A stretch of 64,000 nt of DNA from Paenibacillus hamazuiensis (GCF_023276405.1 NZ_JALRMO010000001.1:4278001-4342000), one strand, 5' to 3'; shown: positions 54,903 through 64,000, numbered from the stretch's first letter. Made by a program: numbers and translations. The notes: generated from the sequence alone by a model not told the origin.

Positions 54903-56666
54903 TTACGCGCTGCGGTGTTCGATCAAATAAGCCAAAGCCGCTTGCTTTTCCATCGTTGCGAACACCTTGTCAAACTCGCCCAGCTGATTGTACGATTCGG
55001 CGATTTCCATCAGCAGCACCGGCGAGGACGGGGAACCCGGCTCCTCCATCAGCGCCAGATTGAAATACCGGATCGCATCGCGGTACTGGCCGCCGGCCAT
55101 AAACGAATACGCTTTTTCGGCCAACACGCGCTGCCGGTGCAGACGGGATTCCCGCGATTGCGATTCGTCTTCCTTCTCCTGCACAAGAGCCGCATCGCTT
55201 GCTCCGAGCGCCAGCTTGACGTAGCTCTTCCAGTGAAGCTCCAGCACCCGCTCCAGCGTGAAATAACTGAGCGCACGCTCGCGGCCTTCCTGACCGAGCG
55301 CTGCGCGAAGGTCCGGATTTTTCAGCAGCTTGACCAGACCTTCCGACAACGCTTCGAAATCGCGCGGATTTACGAGAATCCCGGTTTCGCCCAACGCTTC
55401 GCGAATGCCGCCGACATCGGTGGAGATGCACGGTTTTCCGGTCATCATCGCCTCGACCACGGAATAAGGGAACGCTTCGGAAATGCTCGTTAGCGCGATG
55501 ACATCGCCGCTTTGATACGCGGCCGACATGTTGGACGTATGTCCGGCGAAAATAACCGTTTCCGTCAATTCGAGCTGTTCCCTGAGCGCCAGGCATTCCT
55601 CGTAGTAGGAAGGCACCGACACCGAACCGTAAATGATAAACTTTACGTCGGGAATTTTCGCTTTGGTCATGGCCGCCGCTTTGATCAATGTCAAGATGTC
55701 CTTCAGCGGATCGATCCGCGCGACCGTTACGACCGTCGGCCGTTCCTGGGCGCCATGCGGCGCTTCGACGAACACATTTTTATCGACCCCGTTATATATC
55801 ACCTGAATCCGTTCCGGCGGCACCTGGAACCTCGTTTCCCAACGCGTGTTGTATTGGCAGACGGGCGATACCTGGTCGGCAAACGTATAATTCAGGGAAG
55901 TGATGGATAACACCAGGCGAACCAGGAAAGTATTGAGATATGACGAATACTCTCTCTTGCCGATTGACAAGTACTGCTCCCGTAAATAAATCCCGTGCTC
56001 CGTCAGCAAAAACGGAGTTCCGTTTTTCATCTTGGCAAGCACGCACGGAATGCCGCAGAACGCAGCTGCCGAGGAATGCGTCACATGGACGTCGGGAACC
56101 GGCGTGTTCAAAATATTCATAAACCGGTATACCCAGCCGAGACTTTGAATCAAACAGTACAAGTCAGGTCTCGCCAGTTTGTTGGCCCCATCGGCATGAT
56201 GGCGAAAAATGATCTGCTTGTAAGTCTCCCACGTCTCTTCCGCTTTGAAGCTCTCCTTGTAGTCGTACTCTTCAAAATATAAATGAAGCGCCAGCATGAT
56301 GCGGGCGAGCCGATGCGGATCTTTCTGAATGGCGATAATCTCCTCGATCAGCTCGCAAAATAACGGGATAAACTGCTCACGAACGATTTTGCGGGTGGTC
56401 CGCTTTTTCGCCAAATAGTTTTGAGAGAACGGCGTGGACAAATGCTCGCTAGGCTCTTCGGTCCCCCACAGAGGCATTTTAACGAGTCCCGTTTGGGAGG
56501 GCAGCGCAAATTTCTGGGTGACAAACGGATCCATCAAAATGCTGTAAACGACATAATCGACGTCGACCAGCTTTTTGACAAGGATGTCGCACCAGGTGCT
56601 CACGCCGCCTTGGTGAAACGGGTATGTCCCTTCCGTTGAAAGCATCACGAGTATTTTATCGCGCAT
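54903..56666 (-). CDS. pelF: PelF-like GT4-family glycosyltransferase
   Basis: 587 residues from ATG 56666 (AAGGTGAGAATA); a GTG nine bases up is less likely. The DUF3492/PelF start is clear (LSTEGTYPFHQGGVSTWCD) as is the GT4 core (VARIDPLKDILTLIKAA, EAFPYSVVEAMMTGKPCI with the Glu of E-x7-E). About 85 extra residues at the end form a TPR-like helical tail (EKAYSFMAGGQYRDAIRYFNLAL). PelF is the cytosolic synthase of Pel. It is the first gene of the operon. The usual length is ~500 residues. Confidence 0.85.
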   Translation of the reverse strand: MRDKILVMLSTEGTYPFHQGGVSTWCDILVKKLVDVDYVVYSILMDPFVTQKFALPSQTGLVKMPLWGTEEPSEHLSTPFSQNYLAKKRTTRKIVREQFIPLFCELIEEIIAIQKDPHRLARIMLALHLYFEEYDYKESFKAEETWETYKQIIFRHHADGANKLARPDLYCLIQSLGWVYRFMNILNTPVPDVHVTHSSAAAFCGIPCVLAKMKNGTPFLLTEHGIYLREQYLSIGKREYSSYLNTFLVRLVLSITSLNYTFADQVSPVCQYNTRWETRFQVPPERIQVIYNGVDKNVFVEAPHGAQERPTVVTVARIDPLKDILTLIKAAAMTKAKIPDVKFIIYGSVSVPSYYEECLALREQLELTETVIFAGHTSNMSAAYQSGDVIALTSISEAFPYSVVEAMMTGKPCISTDVGGIREALGETGILVNPRDFEALSEGLVKLLKNPDLRAALGQEGRERALSYFTLERVLELHWKSYVKLALGASDAALVQEKEDESQSRESRLHRQRVLAEKAYSFMAGGQYRDAIRYFNLALMEEPGSPSSPVLLMEIAESYNQLGEFDKVFATMEKQAALAYLIEHRSA

Positions 56667-57061
56667 TATTCTCACCTTAACTCTATTATAAGTAAAATAG
56701 CCCTTTTTGGAAAAAGGATAATATTACTACCAGCTTATTCGTCAGTGTGACTTCCTTACCACATTCCGGCAATTAAATAGGCCGTTGGGCGACGCCGAAA
56801 ATTACACGTCATAAATATAGTTCCTTAAGCACAATGATCCAAGAATACATAGTCAATTATACCTATATGCACAATTATAACAAATTAAAATTAGATAAAA
56901 ATAAAATAAAAATTAAAAATAATAAAGATCACGCCTCTTTCGAAGCGTGCTTTTCCCTAACTTCCAGCCTACCACAGCATCCTGAACAAAATCTGAACAA
57001 CAAAAAAAGACTCCGCCCGATGCATGACCATGCTCCGCGCAAAGTCTGTATCGTCCTTCGC
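56667..57061. promoter_or_regulatory. AT-rich gap upstream of the polysaccharide operon
   Basis: 395 bp, strongly AT-rich with A-runs at 56880-56930. On the minus strand TTGGAT, 17 bp, TATATT (near 56818-56843) is a possible promoter for the pelF-like gene. A hairpin terminator for the regulator gene lies inside. No gene is seen. Confidence 0.4.
56930..56949 (-). terminator. Hairpin with long T-rich tail after the orphan regulator
   Basis: On the minus strand CACGC pairs with GCGTG around a ten-base loop, followed by ATCTTTATTATTTTT. It lies about 110 bp after the regulator gene stop. The stem is short, so its strength is doubtful. Confidence 0.45.
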
Positions 57062-57760
57062 CTAATCGTTCTCATCGACGGCAAATTTGTATCCCATTCC
57101 CCAAACGGTTTTAATAAGCCGGTTTCCGGGATCCAGTTTATCGCGCAAGTTCTTGATGTGTACGGTAACCGTGCTGATGTCGCCGTATTCGCTGCCCCAG
57201 ATCGCCCCGTAGATTTGTTCCCTCGTCAAAACTCGGCCGCGGTTTTCCGCCAAATACGCCAGGATCTGAAATTCTTTCGTGGAAAGCTCTATCCGTTCGC
57301 TATGCCTGTATACTTCGAATGTATCTTTATTGATGCGAAGGTTTTTGAAATTGATCACCGCCGGCGGTGTCGGCTGCCGCTCGCCCTTTCCCCGCTCCTC
57401 CCGGCGAAGATGCGCCTTGACGCGGGAAACGAGCTCGCCGATGTGGAACGGCTTGGTCACATAATCGTCGGCGCCGATTTCCAGGCCGATCACTTTATCG
57501 AGGCTCCTGTCTTTGCCGCTTAGTAAAATAATAGGAGCGGCAAACCGGCTGCGGATGGTCCGGCATACCTCAAGGCCGTCCATTTCCGGCATCATGATAT
57601 CCAAGATGAGCAGCGATATGTCGCTTTTCGCAATGATTTCGAGCGCTTCCCTCCCGCTAAAGGCGGTCAATACGCTGTAATTCTCTTCCTTCAGCGATTC
57701 GGAAATCAAATACACGATAGCCGGATCGTCATCGACGACCAAAATATGAGGACTTGCCAT
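57062..57760 (-). CDS. OmpR/PhoB-family response regulator, no adjacent kinase
   Basis: 232 residues from ATG 57760 (GGGGAG, eight bases before). Receiver with D10-D12, phospho-acceptor D54 (LILDIMMPEMDG) and the Lys of YVTKPFHI; winged helix ending VTVHIKNLRDKLDPGNRLIKTVWGMGYKF. No kinase gene is near; the gene follows a penicillin-binding protein gene by 86 bp on the same strand. A link to wall or polysaccharide genes is inferred from position. Confidence 0.92.
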   Translation of the reverse strand: MASPHILVVDDDPAIVYLISESLKEENYSVLTAFSGREALEIIAKSDISLLILDIMMPEMDGLEVCRTIRSRFAAPIILLSGKDRSLDKVIGLEIGADDYVTKPFHIGELVSRVKAHLRREERGKGERQPTPPAVINFKNLRINKDTFEVYRHSERIELSTKEFQILAYLAENRGRVLTREQIYGAIWGSEYGDISTVTVHIKNLRDKLDPGNRLIKTVWGMGYKFAVDEND

Positions 57761-57846
57761 ATCCATCACTCCCCATACATTATAGCATCAGCGCGCCGTT
57801 TCCGAAACAATTCCGCCAATGCATAAGCCGCGATCTTTAAAAATAA

Positions 57847-59685
57847 CTACTCCCGCAAAGCCGCGAGAACATCCATCACTTCCTTGAACAGCGGAAGCGA
57901 CCTGTTTTTTTCGCCGGAAGAAACGTTTTCCACAACGACGGAAACGGCGTAACGGGGCTTCTCCACCGGTCCGTAGCCGATAAACCATTGATTGTCGGCA
58001 GGGGCCGTTCCTGTCGTTACCTGCGCCGTTCCGGATTTGCCGGCAATACGCCATTTGGCTTGTCCAAGCGGCTTGCCCGTACCGTGATCCACCACGTCGT
58101 TCATCCATGCCAGCAGCTCGTTCGCCGTTTTGGCCGATACGCCTCGCTTTGCCGGAATGAGTGTATGAGGCGCGAATTTTTCCAGCATCCGGCCGTTTTG
58201 AAACAGCAGGTTTTGCACAACCCTCGGGGACTTTACCTCTCCCTTGTTCAGGAGAGATACGACCAGATTGGCCGCCTGCAGTGGCGTCACCCGCACGTCC
58301 CTTTGGCCAATAGCCGTTTGCATCAATGTTCCTTCATCGTTTTTCGAAGTGCCGACGGCAAAAAGCTGCCCCGCATCTTCGGCATCCCATTGATGAAAAT
58401 CGTCCTGCCCCATCCATGCGCCGCTCCATCCCACTTTCGAGCCTATTCCCAGCTTTTTCGCCGTTCTCTCGAGCTGTTCCCCGGTCAGCCGTTCCATCAG
58501 CAGGCCAAAAGCGATATTGCACGATTGGGCGAACGCTTCGCGCAGTGTAATATGGCCGTGACCCTCTTTTTTCCAGCAGGTAAAGCCGTATTTGCCCAGA
58601 GCTCCCCCGCAATCGAATGTATCGCCAGGTTTGGCCACTTTCTCTTCAAGCGCCGCAGCGGCCACGACCGTTTTGAAAATCGAGCCGGGAATCGTCGCTT
58701 TGACGGCGCGGTTTGCCCAGCTTCCACCGGGCAAATCGATGTGCCGGGGATCGTACTGCGGGCGGCTGGCCATCGCCGCTACATCGCCGCTTGCGGCATC
58801 CAGCACAACGACGGCGCCTTCGCGGATGTGCTGGCGATCCATCACTTCCTCGATTTTACGCTGAATGTTCGCATCAAGCGTCGTCACCGCCTTTAGCGGG
58901 TAAAAGCCGTTTTCCGGAGAAACGATTCGCGTATTCAGCCCATCCAGCGGATGCCCGGCCGCGTCCGTAAACAGGGAGATCGATGTCGTCCCAATCCCTT
59001 GAAGCCACGGTTCCAAAGTCCTCTCCAGGCCGGCGCCGCCGATTTTGCTCGTCAGCTGCAGTTCTCCCTTGTGGAATTGGTCGACGTATCGCCGAGTAAT
59101 TTGCTCCGGATTTTGCCCGATAAAGCCGATGACATGCCGGGCGATTTGATCGTCGTCATAACGCAGCTTGTATGACGCCACCTTCACCTGTGGCAGCGCC
59201 AGCGCTTCGATTTCGCGAACCTGCTTGTCCGTCAGGCCGATCGGCGTATCGGAACCGGAGTGCGGCTTGCCGGAAGCCGGCGCCGTCTGCCCATGGCTGC
59301 TCCATATTTGGGGACTATCGATGTGGTCAGCAAAAGCTTTCCACTCATCCGGCGAAACTTTCAAAATCGCCGCCAATTGTTCAATTTGTCGGGAGTCTCC
59401 GCGATCTTCCCGGCTCACCGGAAACGCGATCAGCACATTCAACGTTTTGCCCGTGAGCGGAACCCCGTTTCGATCCGTAAAGTCGCCTCTGCCGCTATCC
59501 AATATAATCCCGCTTTCCCTCTGCAAGACAGAACCCGCCACCAGATCAATCTTATGCGCGGTCAAACTTCGCGCCCCGACAAGCTGCACATAAAACAGCC
59601 TTCCGAGCAGCGCAACCAGCGCCGCCGATATAATCAGCAGCGCTATAAACGCACGATATTTGCGCAATTCCGGAGCCGTTTGCAT
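57847..59685 (-). CDS. Class B penicillin-binding protein (FtsI/PbpA family)
   Basis: 612 residues from ATG 59685 (GCGGAGGGTTTAAG); longer frames to 59766 are not supported. A membrane helix (AFIALLIISAALVALLGRLFYVQL), a dimerisation domain, and a transpeptidase domain. Active-site motifs: SIFK (PGSIFKTVVAA), SCN (QSCNIAFGLL) and KSGT (AGKSGTAQ), all intact. It cross-links peptidoglycan at the outer face of the membrane. No PASTA domain. It lies upstream of the orphan response regulator. Confidence 0.92.
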   Translation of the reverse strand: MQTAPELRKYRAFIALLIISAALVALLGRLFYVQLVGARSLTAHKIDLVAGSVLQRESGIILDSGRGDFTDRNGVPLTGKTLNVLIAFPVSREDRGDSRQIEQLAAILKVSPDEWKAFADHIDSPQIWSSHGQTAPASGKPHSGSDTPIGLTDKQVREIEALALPQVKVASYKLRYDDDQIARHVIGFIGQNPEQITRRYVDQFHKGELQLTSKIGGAGLERTLEPWLQGIGTTSISLFTDAAGHPLDGLNTRIVSPENGFYPLKAVTTLDANIQRKIEEVMDRQHIREGAVVVLDAASGDVAAMASRPQYDPRHIDLPGGSWANRAVKATIPGSIFKTVVAAAALEEKVAKPGDTFDCGGALGKYGFTCWKKEGHGHITLREAFAQSCNIAFGLLMERLTGEQLERTAKKLGIGSKVGWSGAWMGQDDFHQWDAEDAGQLFAVGTSKNDEGTLMQTAIGQRDVRVTPLQAANLVVSLLNKGEVKSPRVVQNLLFQNGRMLEKFAPHTLIPAKRGVSAKTANELLAWMNDVVDHGTGKPLGQAKWRIAGKSGTAQVTTGTAPADNQWFIGYGPVEKPRYAVSVVVENVSSGEKNRSLPLFKEVMDVLAALRE

Positions 59686-59707
59686 CTTAAACCCTCCGCA
59701 CATAAAA

Positions 59708-59736
59708 CCCATAATGTCGATATTTGACATTATGGG
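59708..59736 (-). promoter_or_regulatory. Perfect 11-bp palindrome over the likely PBP promoter
   Basis: CCCATAATGTC and GACATTATGGG, seven bases apart. On the minus strand it covers the spacer and -10 of a plausible promoter (TTGCCC, 17 bp, CATTAT), about 20 bp before the SD of the penicillin-binding-protein gene. The symmetry suggests a repressor dimer site. Alternatively it is a hairpin in the leader. Confidence 0.55.
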
Positions 59737-59753
59737 CAATTCCACGCAAAAAA

Positions 59754-59776
59754 AACCTGTCTGCAAAGGACAGGTT
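59754..59776. terminator. Bidirectional terminator upstream of the PBP gene
   Basis: AACCTGTC / GACAGGTT with a seven-base loop. T runs follow on both strands (eight T on the minus strand). It would shield the gene from read-through out of the IS110 side. Confidence 0.7.
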
Positions 59777-59819
59777 TTTGAGTTTATTTTATTCGTTGTA
59801 TTTCAAGTTAAGTGTGTCC

Positions 59820-60075
59820 CTTGTTTCTCGATTGTAGAGCGTGTCCTGCACGTCTTTCGGCGTCAGCCCAAACGTGCAGGACAATCGCGAGCCCGAGGCA
59901 CGCACCCTCTCCCCGCATCACCGCTCCCAAAGTGAAGCGTGTCCGGCATGGGATTTATTGCCAATCAGCAATAAATCCATGCCGGACACACGCGACCTAG
60001 CAGCGAACAGTCCCTCCCGGCAGGCGGGTCCAGGGCGCCCGAGCGCCTGGGGTCCCCCCGATGGGGGGAGTTGAT
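59820..60075. repeat. Dispersed hairpin element, copy B (inverted relative to copy A)
   Basis: Hairpins at 59843-59882 (GTCCTGCACGT / ACGTGCAGGAC) and 59941-59987 (GTCCGGCATGG ... CCATGCCGGAC), joined by CGCGAGCCCGAGGCACGC, then CGCGACCTAG, and the GC-rich part with GGTCCCCCC. Read on the minus strand, it follows the module order of copy A. Between 59686 and 60193 nothing else is seen besides this, the palindrome and the terminator. Confidence 0.8.
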
Positions 60076-60193
60076 GGGAAAATAACGTTTAGCTCGAGGT
60101 CACTTCGAAGAGAAAATGGATTGAAATGAGGTCAAAAGCCGAAAAAAGGCAATAGGATGCCCGGTCCCCATAATGAATATTTTTTAAAAGAGC

Positions 60194-61467
60194 CTAACTG
60201 GTTGAGGGAAGTTCGTCTACTTTTTGTATCGAGTAACCTAATTTTTGTAGCCTACGAATCATTAGCTCTTCCTTGGAAATGCTTCGTCGTTTCTCTAAAT
60301 AGTCCGCACCAAGTTCTTTGTACGGTTCGTTCTTCAATAGGATGTGGTACGCAATGACTAGAATCTTATGGGCGATCGCAATGACAGCCTTGTTTTTCCC
60401 GCGCCGACTTGTAATGGACCAGAACTTTGCACCTAAGTAGGATTTCGTGTTGCTGGCGGCCCAGGCTGCTTCTGTGAGAGCAGACTTAAGAATTTTATCG
60501 CCTTTGGTTATGGTAGTACTTTTTTTTTACCGGCACTCTCATTATTGCCCGGACTAAGCCCTGCCCAAGAAGATAGGTGCATCTCCGTGGGAAATACAGA
60601 CATATCCGTTCCCAGTTCAGCCAAGATGATCTTGGCGGTATGCTCGCCAACACCAGGAATACTATCCAATAGCTCTAATTGCCGCTGATACGGTGCGAAG
60701 TATACTTCCATGTCGGCCTCTAACTCAGCGATGGATTGTTCGAGAAATTCGAGATGTTTGAGCGATCTAGCGATCATGGAACGATGGTGTTTGGTGACGC
60801 GACCATTGAGAGCAGAAACGAGTTGCGGAATCTTGGAGCGCAGAGAGGCTTTGGCAAGATCGGCGATTTGCGCGGGTTCAATAACTTCGCCATTCACAAG
60901 AGCTTGAAGCATGAGACGGCCGGAAACGCCAAAAACATCGCTCATAAAGGTGGAGAGCTTAATGTTAGCCATCTCGAGAACCTTCAAGATGCGGTTTCTT
61001 TCGGCGGTAGCGTGCCCAACGAGTTTTTTGCGGTATCTCGTCAAATCTCGCAATTCGCGGATTTCCACAGGAGGCACAAAGCTGCCGCGGATTAAATCGC
61101 ACCGATGAAGTTCTGCGATCCATTGGGCATCTTTCATATCGGTTTTACGGCCTTTGATGGCTTTAATATGGGCAGCGTTGGCCAGAGTGATGGTGCAAGA
61201 AGCTTCAAGTACATTGTAAACAGGTTGCCAGAAGATGCCGGTGCTTTCCATGGCGATCTCTGTGCATCCTTCTTCAGTGAGCCAGTCGGCTAGTTCGAGC
61301 AGGCCGGAGAGTACCGTAGAAAACTCCCGAATCACTTTCGTCGGCTTTTGATGAAGAGGGCCTTTTAACAAGCAAACAACAACGTTGGCCTGATGAACAT
61401 CGAGGCCGGCGCAGCAAGTACGAATCGCATCCAAATAGATCATCCTTTCTACACAGGCTACCAACAC
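60194..61467 (-). pseudogene. IS110-family transposase, frameshifted at an A9 run
   Basis: Typical DEDD N-terminus: CCAGLDVHQANVVVCL (Asp), IAMESTGIFW (Glu), KTDMKDAQWIAEL (Asp-x3-Asp); the C-terminal part has PGVGEHTAKIILAELG and SWAGLSPGNNESAG with the catalytic-region Ser. The frame stops at 60508 after GKKKVLP. The rest continues one frame off as STTITKGDKILKSALTEAAW to a TAG at 60194, ending VDELPSTS. One extra A in the A9 run (60521-60529) restores the frame. It is either inactive, or relies on slippage at the run. The start is GTG 61467 or ATG 61443. Confidence 0.85.
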
Positions 61468-61601
61468 CCTCCCAGACCGAAATTTGATGGGTGTGCTCGT
61501 GGCGACAAAGATTTGTTCTCAGGGTGTGGTAAGTCAGTTTAGGGGGCGAGGTCGTACACTCAAAATCCCGGCGACTTACCTGCACTGTGTAGTAAAAAGA
61601 A
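61468..61601 (-). ncRNA. Possible IS110 bridge-RNA region
   Basis: In IS110-type elements the non-coding end before the transposase gene encodes the bridge RNA that pairs with target and donor DNA. Here about 130 non-coding bases precede the transposase start. No precise fold was worked out, so this is placed by analogy only. Confidence 0.3.
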
Positions 61602-61632
61602 TTCACGGTTTAAACAGAGTTTAAACCGTGAA
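61602..61632 (-). terminator. 14-bp perfect hairpin after the chemoreceptor gene
   Basis: TTCACGGTTTAAAC / GTTTAAACCGTGAA around a three-base loop (AGA), followed on the minus strand by TTCTTTTTACT. It lies about 66 bp after the chemoreceptor stop and probably ends its transcript. It could also mark the IS element border. Confidence 0.65.
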
Positions 61633-61697
61633 CCGCTCGAACATTTTCATATCTTATTGTGACGCTCTGTCATCTTGTTTAGGGGGGGGGCAAAGAC

Positions 61698-63854
61698 TTA
61701 CACTGTAAACTTCGACAACGACTCCTTCAGCGAATTGGACAGCTCCTCCAGCTTCTCGGAAAGCTTAACGAGACCGTTGCTGATGTTAAGCTGCTCGTTG
61801 CTGAGGCTGGCTACCTCCTCGGAAGTGGCCGAGGATTCTTCCGCTACCGCGCTGACGTTCGACATCGCATCGGACAGCACGACCTGAGACTGATCGAGCT
61901 TCTGGATCGATTCGGTAACTTCTTCCAGCTGATTGATGAATCCGCCCATCTGATCTTGAACCTGCTTGAAGATTTCGTCCGCTTCCTTAACGGAGCCGAT
62001 TTGCTCCTGGAAGATCGGATACGCCTGGGACAGCACGCCGACCGTCTCGTCGATTTCACGTTGAATGGTCTCCGTGATTTGCCCGACCACTTCGATGGAT
62101 TGGCGGGATTGATCGGCCAGCTTGCGAATCTCGTCGGCGACGACCATGAACCCTTTGCCCGCAGCTCCTGCTCTCGCCGCCTCAATCGTGGCGTTCAGCG
62201 ACAAAATGTTCGTCTGCTTGGTGATATTGTTAAGCATCTCCAAAATTTTTCGGATGGAACGCGTGCTTTCCTTCAGCTTGTCCACCTTTTCAACCATGGA
62301 ACGGGTCATTTGCTCGGTTTTGTTCGTTTTCTGAATGAGCTCGGACATATACTGAATCCCTTGCTCACTGGATTTATGAACTTCCGAGGCGGCCGTACCC
62401 ATCTGCACGTTGGACTGAATGACCTCTTTCATCTGCTGTCCGATTTGTGCGGTCAGCTCGTTGCCGCGCTCCGACTCGACGGCCAGACTGGATGCGCCGC
62501 CGGCGATTTCTTCCGTCGCCACGGCAATCTCTTTGGCCGACATCGCCGTTTTCTTTGAAGCTTCCGACAGCTCGGTCGAGGTGGAAAGCACCTCTTGAGC
62601 CGACAAATTCGTCTGCTGCACGAGCGCGGTGATTTTCTCCATCATCTGGTTGAAGCTCGCGCCGAGCTGCCCGATTTCATCCTGACGGTTGATGTTTGTG
62701 CGGACGCGAAGGTTGCCCTGCTCGCCTTCCTTCATCAGGTTGCGAATCATGACGATCGGCCTTCCGATCTGCCGGGCTACGACGAAGCCGATAATAACGG
62801 CAATAATGGCAGCAATAAAGGCCATTAGCCATGTCATTCCCTGAATCACTTTGGCGTCTTTAACGAGTTCGCCTACCGGCATCGCTCCTACCAGGAACCA
62901 GTCCGTCTTGGCCGATTTGTAATAAACGATCTGCATGTCGCCCTTGGCGCTCAGCAAATTGCCGCTGTTTTCCTGCAGCGCAGCTTCCGTCAGCGGCGTC
63001 GTCGAATCCGCACCGATCAGATCTTTGTTTTCGGTATAAACCACCTTGTTTTTACCGGTAGCTATTGACGTGATGCCGCCTTCGCCCATATTGATCTGAT
63101 CGACTTCCTTGCCCAGCGTATCGATGCCGATTTCCATGAGCATCACAGCCTGCACATTGTTGTTCGACGACGATTTCAAAGATCGTCCGATGGCAAAGGT
63201 CGGCGCTCCGGATTGGTCGGCATAACCTTTCGGCTTGGTCTCGAGCCAAAGCGCTTTCCCGTTGGCATCGATGATCTTCTTGAACCACTCTTCGTTTTGC
63301 ACGCTGTTTTGGAAGCTGCCCGATCCCGAGGATGTGATCGGTTCTCCTTCTTTCGATAAAAGATGAAGAGAACGGATCGTTTTATTCGAATAAATGAATA
63401 CGTTCAGCTTGTCGGAAAGAGATTTGCGCAGCTGCAAATAATCGTACGAGCTTTTATTGATCGTTTCTTTATCGTCAAGCATTTTTTTCAAATCGTTATC
63501 AAGCATGATCTGCAGCGAAAGATCCTCATAAATGCCGTACAGAAGGTCCAGCTTCTGGCCCGCCTGGATGACGGTTTGCTCGGAAGCATCCGCCACTTTG
63601 CGCTGAATGACGCCTTTGGATATATTGTACGAGGTTAATCCCACCGTCAAAACAAAAAACAGAATGCTGACAAAAAACATAATAAACAGCTTCATACCGA
63701 CGGATTTCACCGGGTTCTCCAGTCGAACGTTTTTCATCGACTGTCCTACCGCCTGCAGGTTTTGCTTGTTCACGTTCGCTTTGCCGGCAAGCTCCCCCGT
63801 CTTGCTCATCGTCTTCTTCAAACTCTCCTGGATTCCAGCCCACTTGTTCTTCAA
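61698..63854 (-). CDS. Methyl-accepting chemotaxis protein
   Basis: About 718 residues; I prefer TTG 63854 (GGTGGGTGA site), a GTG at 63863 is an alternative. An unusually long cytoplasmic start of ~50 residues precedes the first helix ([20 protein letters not shown]). Then an outside dCache-like sensor (about 75-330), a second helix ([19 protein letters not shown]), HAMP ([16 protein letters not shown]) and the signalling domain with the hairpin tip [20 protein letters not shown]. It carries signals to CheA. No other chemotaxis gene is in the window. Confidence 0.94.
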   Translation of the reverse strand: MKNKWAGIQESLKKTMSKTGELAGKANVNKQNLQAVGQSMKNVRLENPVKSVGMKLFIMFFVSILFFVLTVGLTSYNISKGVIQRKVADASEQTVIQAGQKLDLLYGIYEDLSLQIMLDNDLKKMLDDKETINKSSYDYLQLRKSLSDKLNVFIYSNKTIRSLHLLSKEGEPITSSGSGSFQNSVQNEEWFKKIIDANGKALWLETKPKGYADQSGAPTFAIGRSLKSSSNNNVQAVMLMEIGIDTLGKEVDQINMGEGGITSIATGKNKVVYTENKDLIGADSTTPLTEAALQENSGNLLSAKGDMQIVYYKSAKTDWFLVGAMPVGELVKDAKVIQGMTWLMAFIAAIIAVIIGFVVARQIGRPIVMIRNLMKEGEQGNLRVRTNINRQDEIGQLGASFNQMMEKITALVQQTNLSAQEVLSTSTELSEASKKTAMSAKEIAVATEEIAGGASSLAVESERGNELTAQIGQQMKEVIQSNVQMGTAASEVHKSSEQGIQYMSELIQKTNKTEQMTRSMVEKVDKLKESTRSIRKILEMLNNITKQTNILSLNATIEAARAGAAGKGFMVVADEIRKLADQSRQSIEVVGQITETIQREIDETVGVLSQAYPIFQEQIGSVKEADEIFKQVQDQMGGFINQLEEVTESIQKLDQSQVVLSDAMSNVSAVAEESSATSEEVASLSNEQLNISNGLVKLSEKLEELSNSLKESLSKFTV

Positions 63855-63940
63855 AGAAATCACCCACCAGATTCGTAATTGATATGTTGATTAGTCGATA
63901 CGGGCCGCATACGCGTGTTCGCTTGCAAAACAAATTTCGA

Positions 63941-63968
63941 CAATAGGCTACAGTTCCCCTCCAGTTTA
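63941..63968 (-). promoter_or_regulatory. Weak SigD-like promoter of the chemoreceptor
   Basis: On the minus strand TAAA, 16 bp, GCCTATTG, against the motility sigma consensus TAAA-N14-16-GCCGATAT. The match is five of eight at the -10. It lies about 90 bp before the start codon. Confidence 0.3.
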
Positions 63969-64000
63969 ATCGCTTACACGCTAAAATTAGGCATAAAAAA

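Noticed and set aside
60157-60357. 66-codon plus-strand frame
   Set aside because: Overlaps the shifted C-terminal part of the IS110 transposase on the other strand, which explains the sequence.

Overview
The window (about 64 kb, GC roughly 55% by eye) looks like chromosomal DNA from a Gram-positive bacterium of the Paenibacillaceae (Paenibacillus/Cohnella type). The pointers are strong AAGGAGG-type ribosome sites, several TTG and GTG starts, a YesM/YesN-type two-component pair beside a sugar ABC transporter, a DUF2512 (YndM-like) protein, a Bacillus-order pdhABCD operon, and LipL-type lipoate metabolism. No rRNA, tRNA or CRISPR array was seen. Most genes lie on the minus strand.

Region by region: 1-9.4 kb is a carbohydrate operon read right to left: binding lipoprotein, TIM-barrel isomerase, Gfo/Idh/MocA dehydrogenase, two permeases, sensor kinase, AraC-type response regulator, and the start of an MFS permease. 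9.4-16.4 kb holds single genes (DinB, HrpB helicase, EamA exporter, UlaG-like hydrolase, Lrp regulator, Uma2 nuclease-like protein) and a repeat-rich gap. 16.5-23.2 kb is a six-gene signalling operon: 7TMR-DISM kinase, OmpR-type regulator, SiaB-like kinase, SiaC-like phosphoprotein, a kinase with damaged ATP-site motifs, and a SiaA-like PP2C phosphatase. It resembles the Pseudomonas SiaABC switch, but there is no diguanylate cyclase and a histidine-kinase-like protein stands in its place. 23.4-26.2 kb has a 29-residue membrane peptide, a tautomerase, a 2-hydroxyacid dehydrogenase and DUF2512. 26.2-31.5 kb is the pyruvate dehydrogenase operon, split by a repeat cluster. 31.6-36.3 kb has an esterase, a decayed PIN/RHH toxin-antitoxin pair, LipL, and membrane proteins.

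36.4-56.7 kb is a surface-polysaccharide region: an ATP-grasp protein, two GT-C-like membrane proteins, a Tat-type phosphoesterase and a sugar-nucleotide epimerase, then a nine-gene operon (PelF-like GT4, DivIVA-like coiled coil, PelG-like membrane protein, GT-C protein, DUF3473-type deacetylase, MurJ-like flippase, DPM-like GT2, DUF2304, degenerate HD-GYP with a two-CW tail). This combines Pel-type F and G proteins with a flippase and GT-C system, and lacks PelA, B, C, D and E. 57-59.7 kb has an orphan OmpR regulator and a class B penicillin-binding protein with a palindrome over its likely promoter. 60-64 kb has an IS110-family element with a homopolymer frameshift and a chemoreceptor.

Three families of non-coding repeats are present: a 194-bp palindromic element in two copies, a roughly 50-bp hairpin unit inside the pdh operon, and an element of about 250-290 bp whose two inverted copies bracket the 43-60 kb polysaccharide/cell-wall segment.
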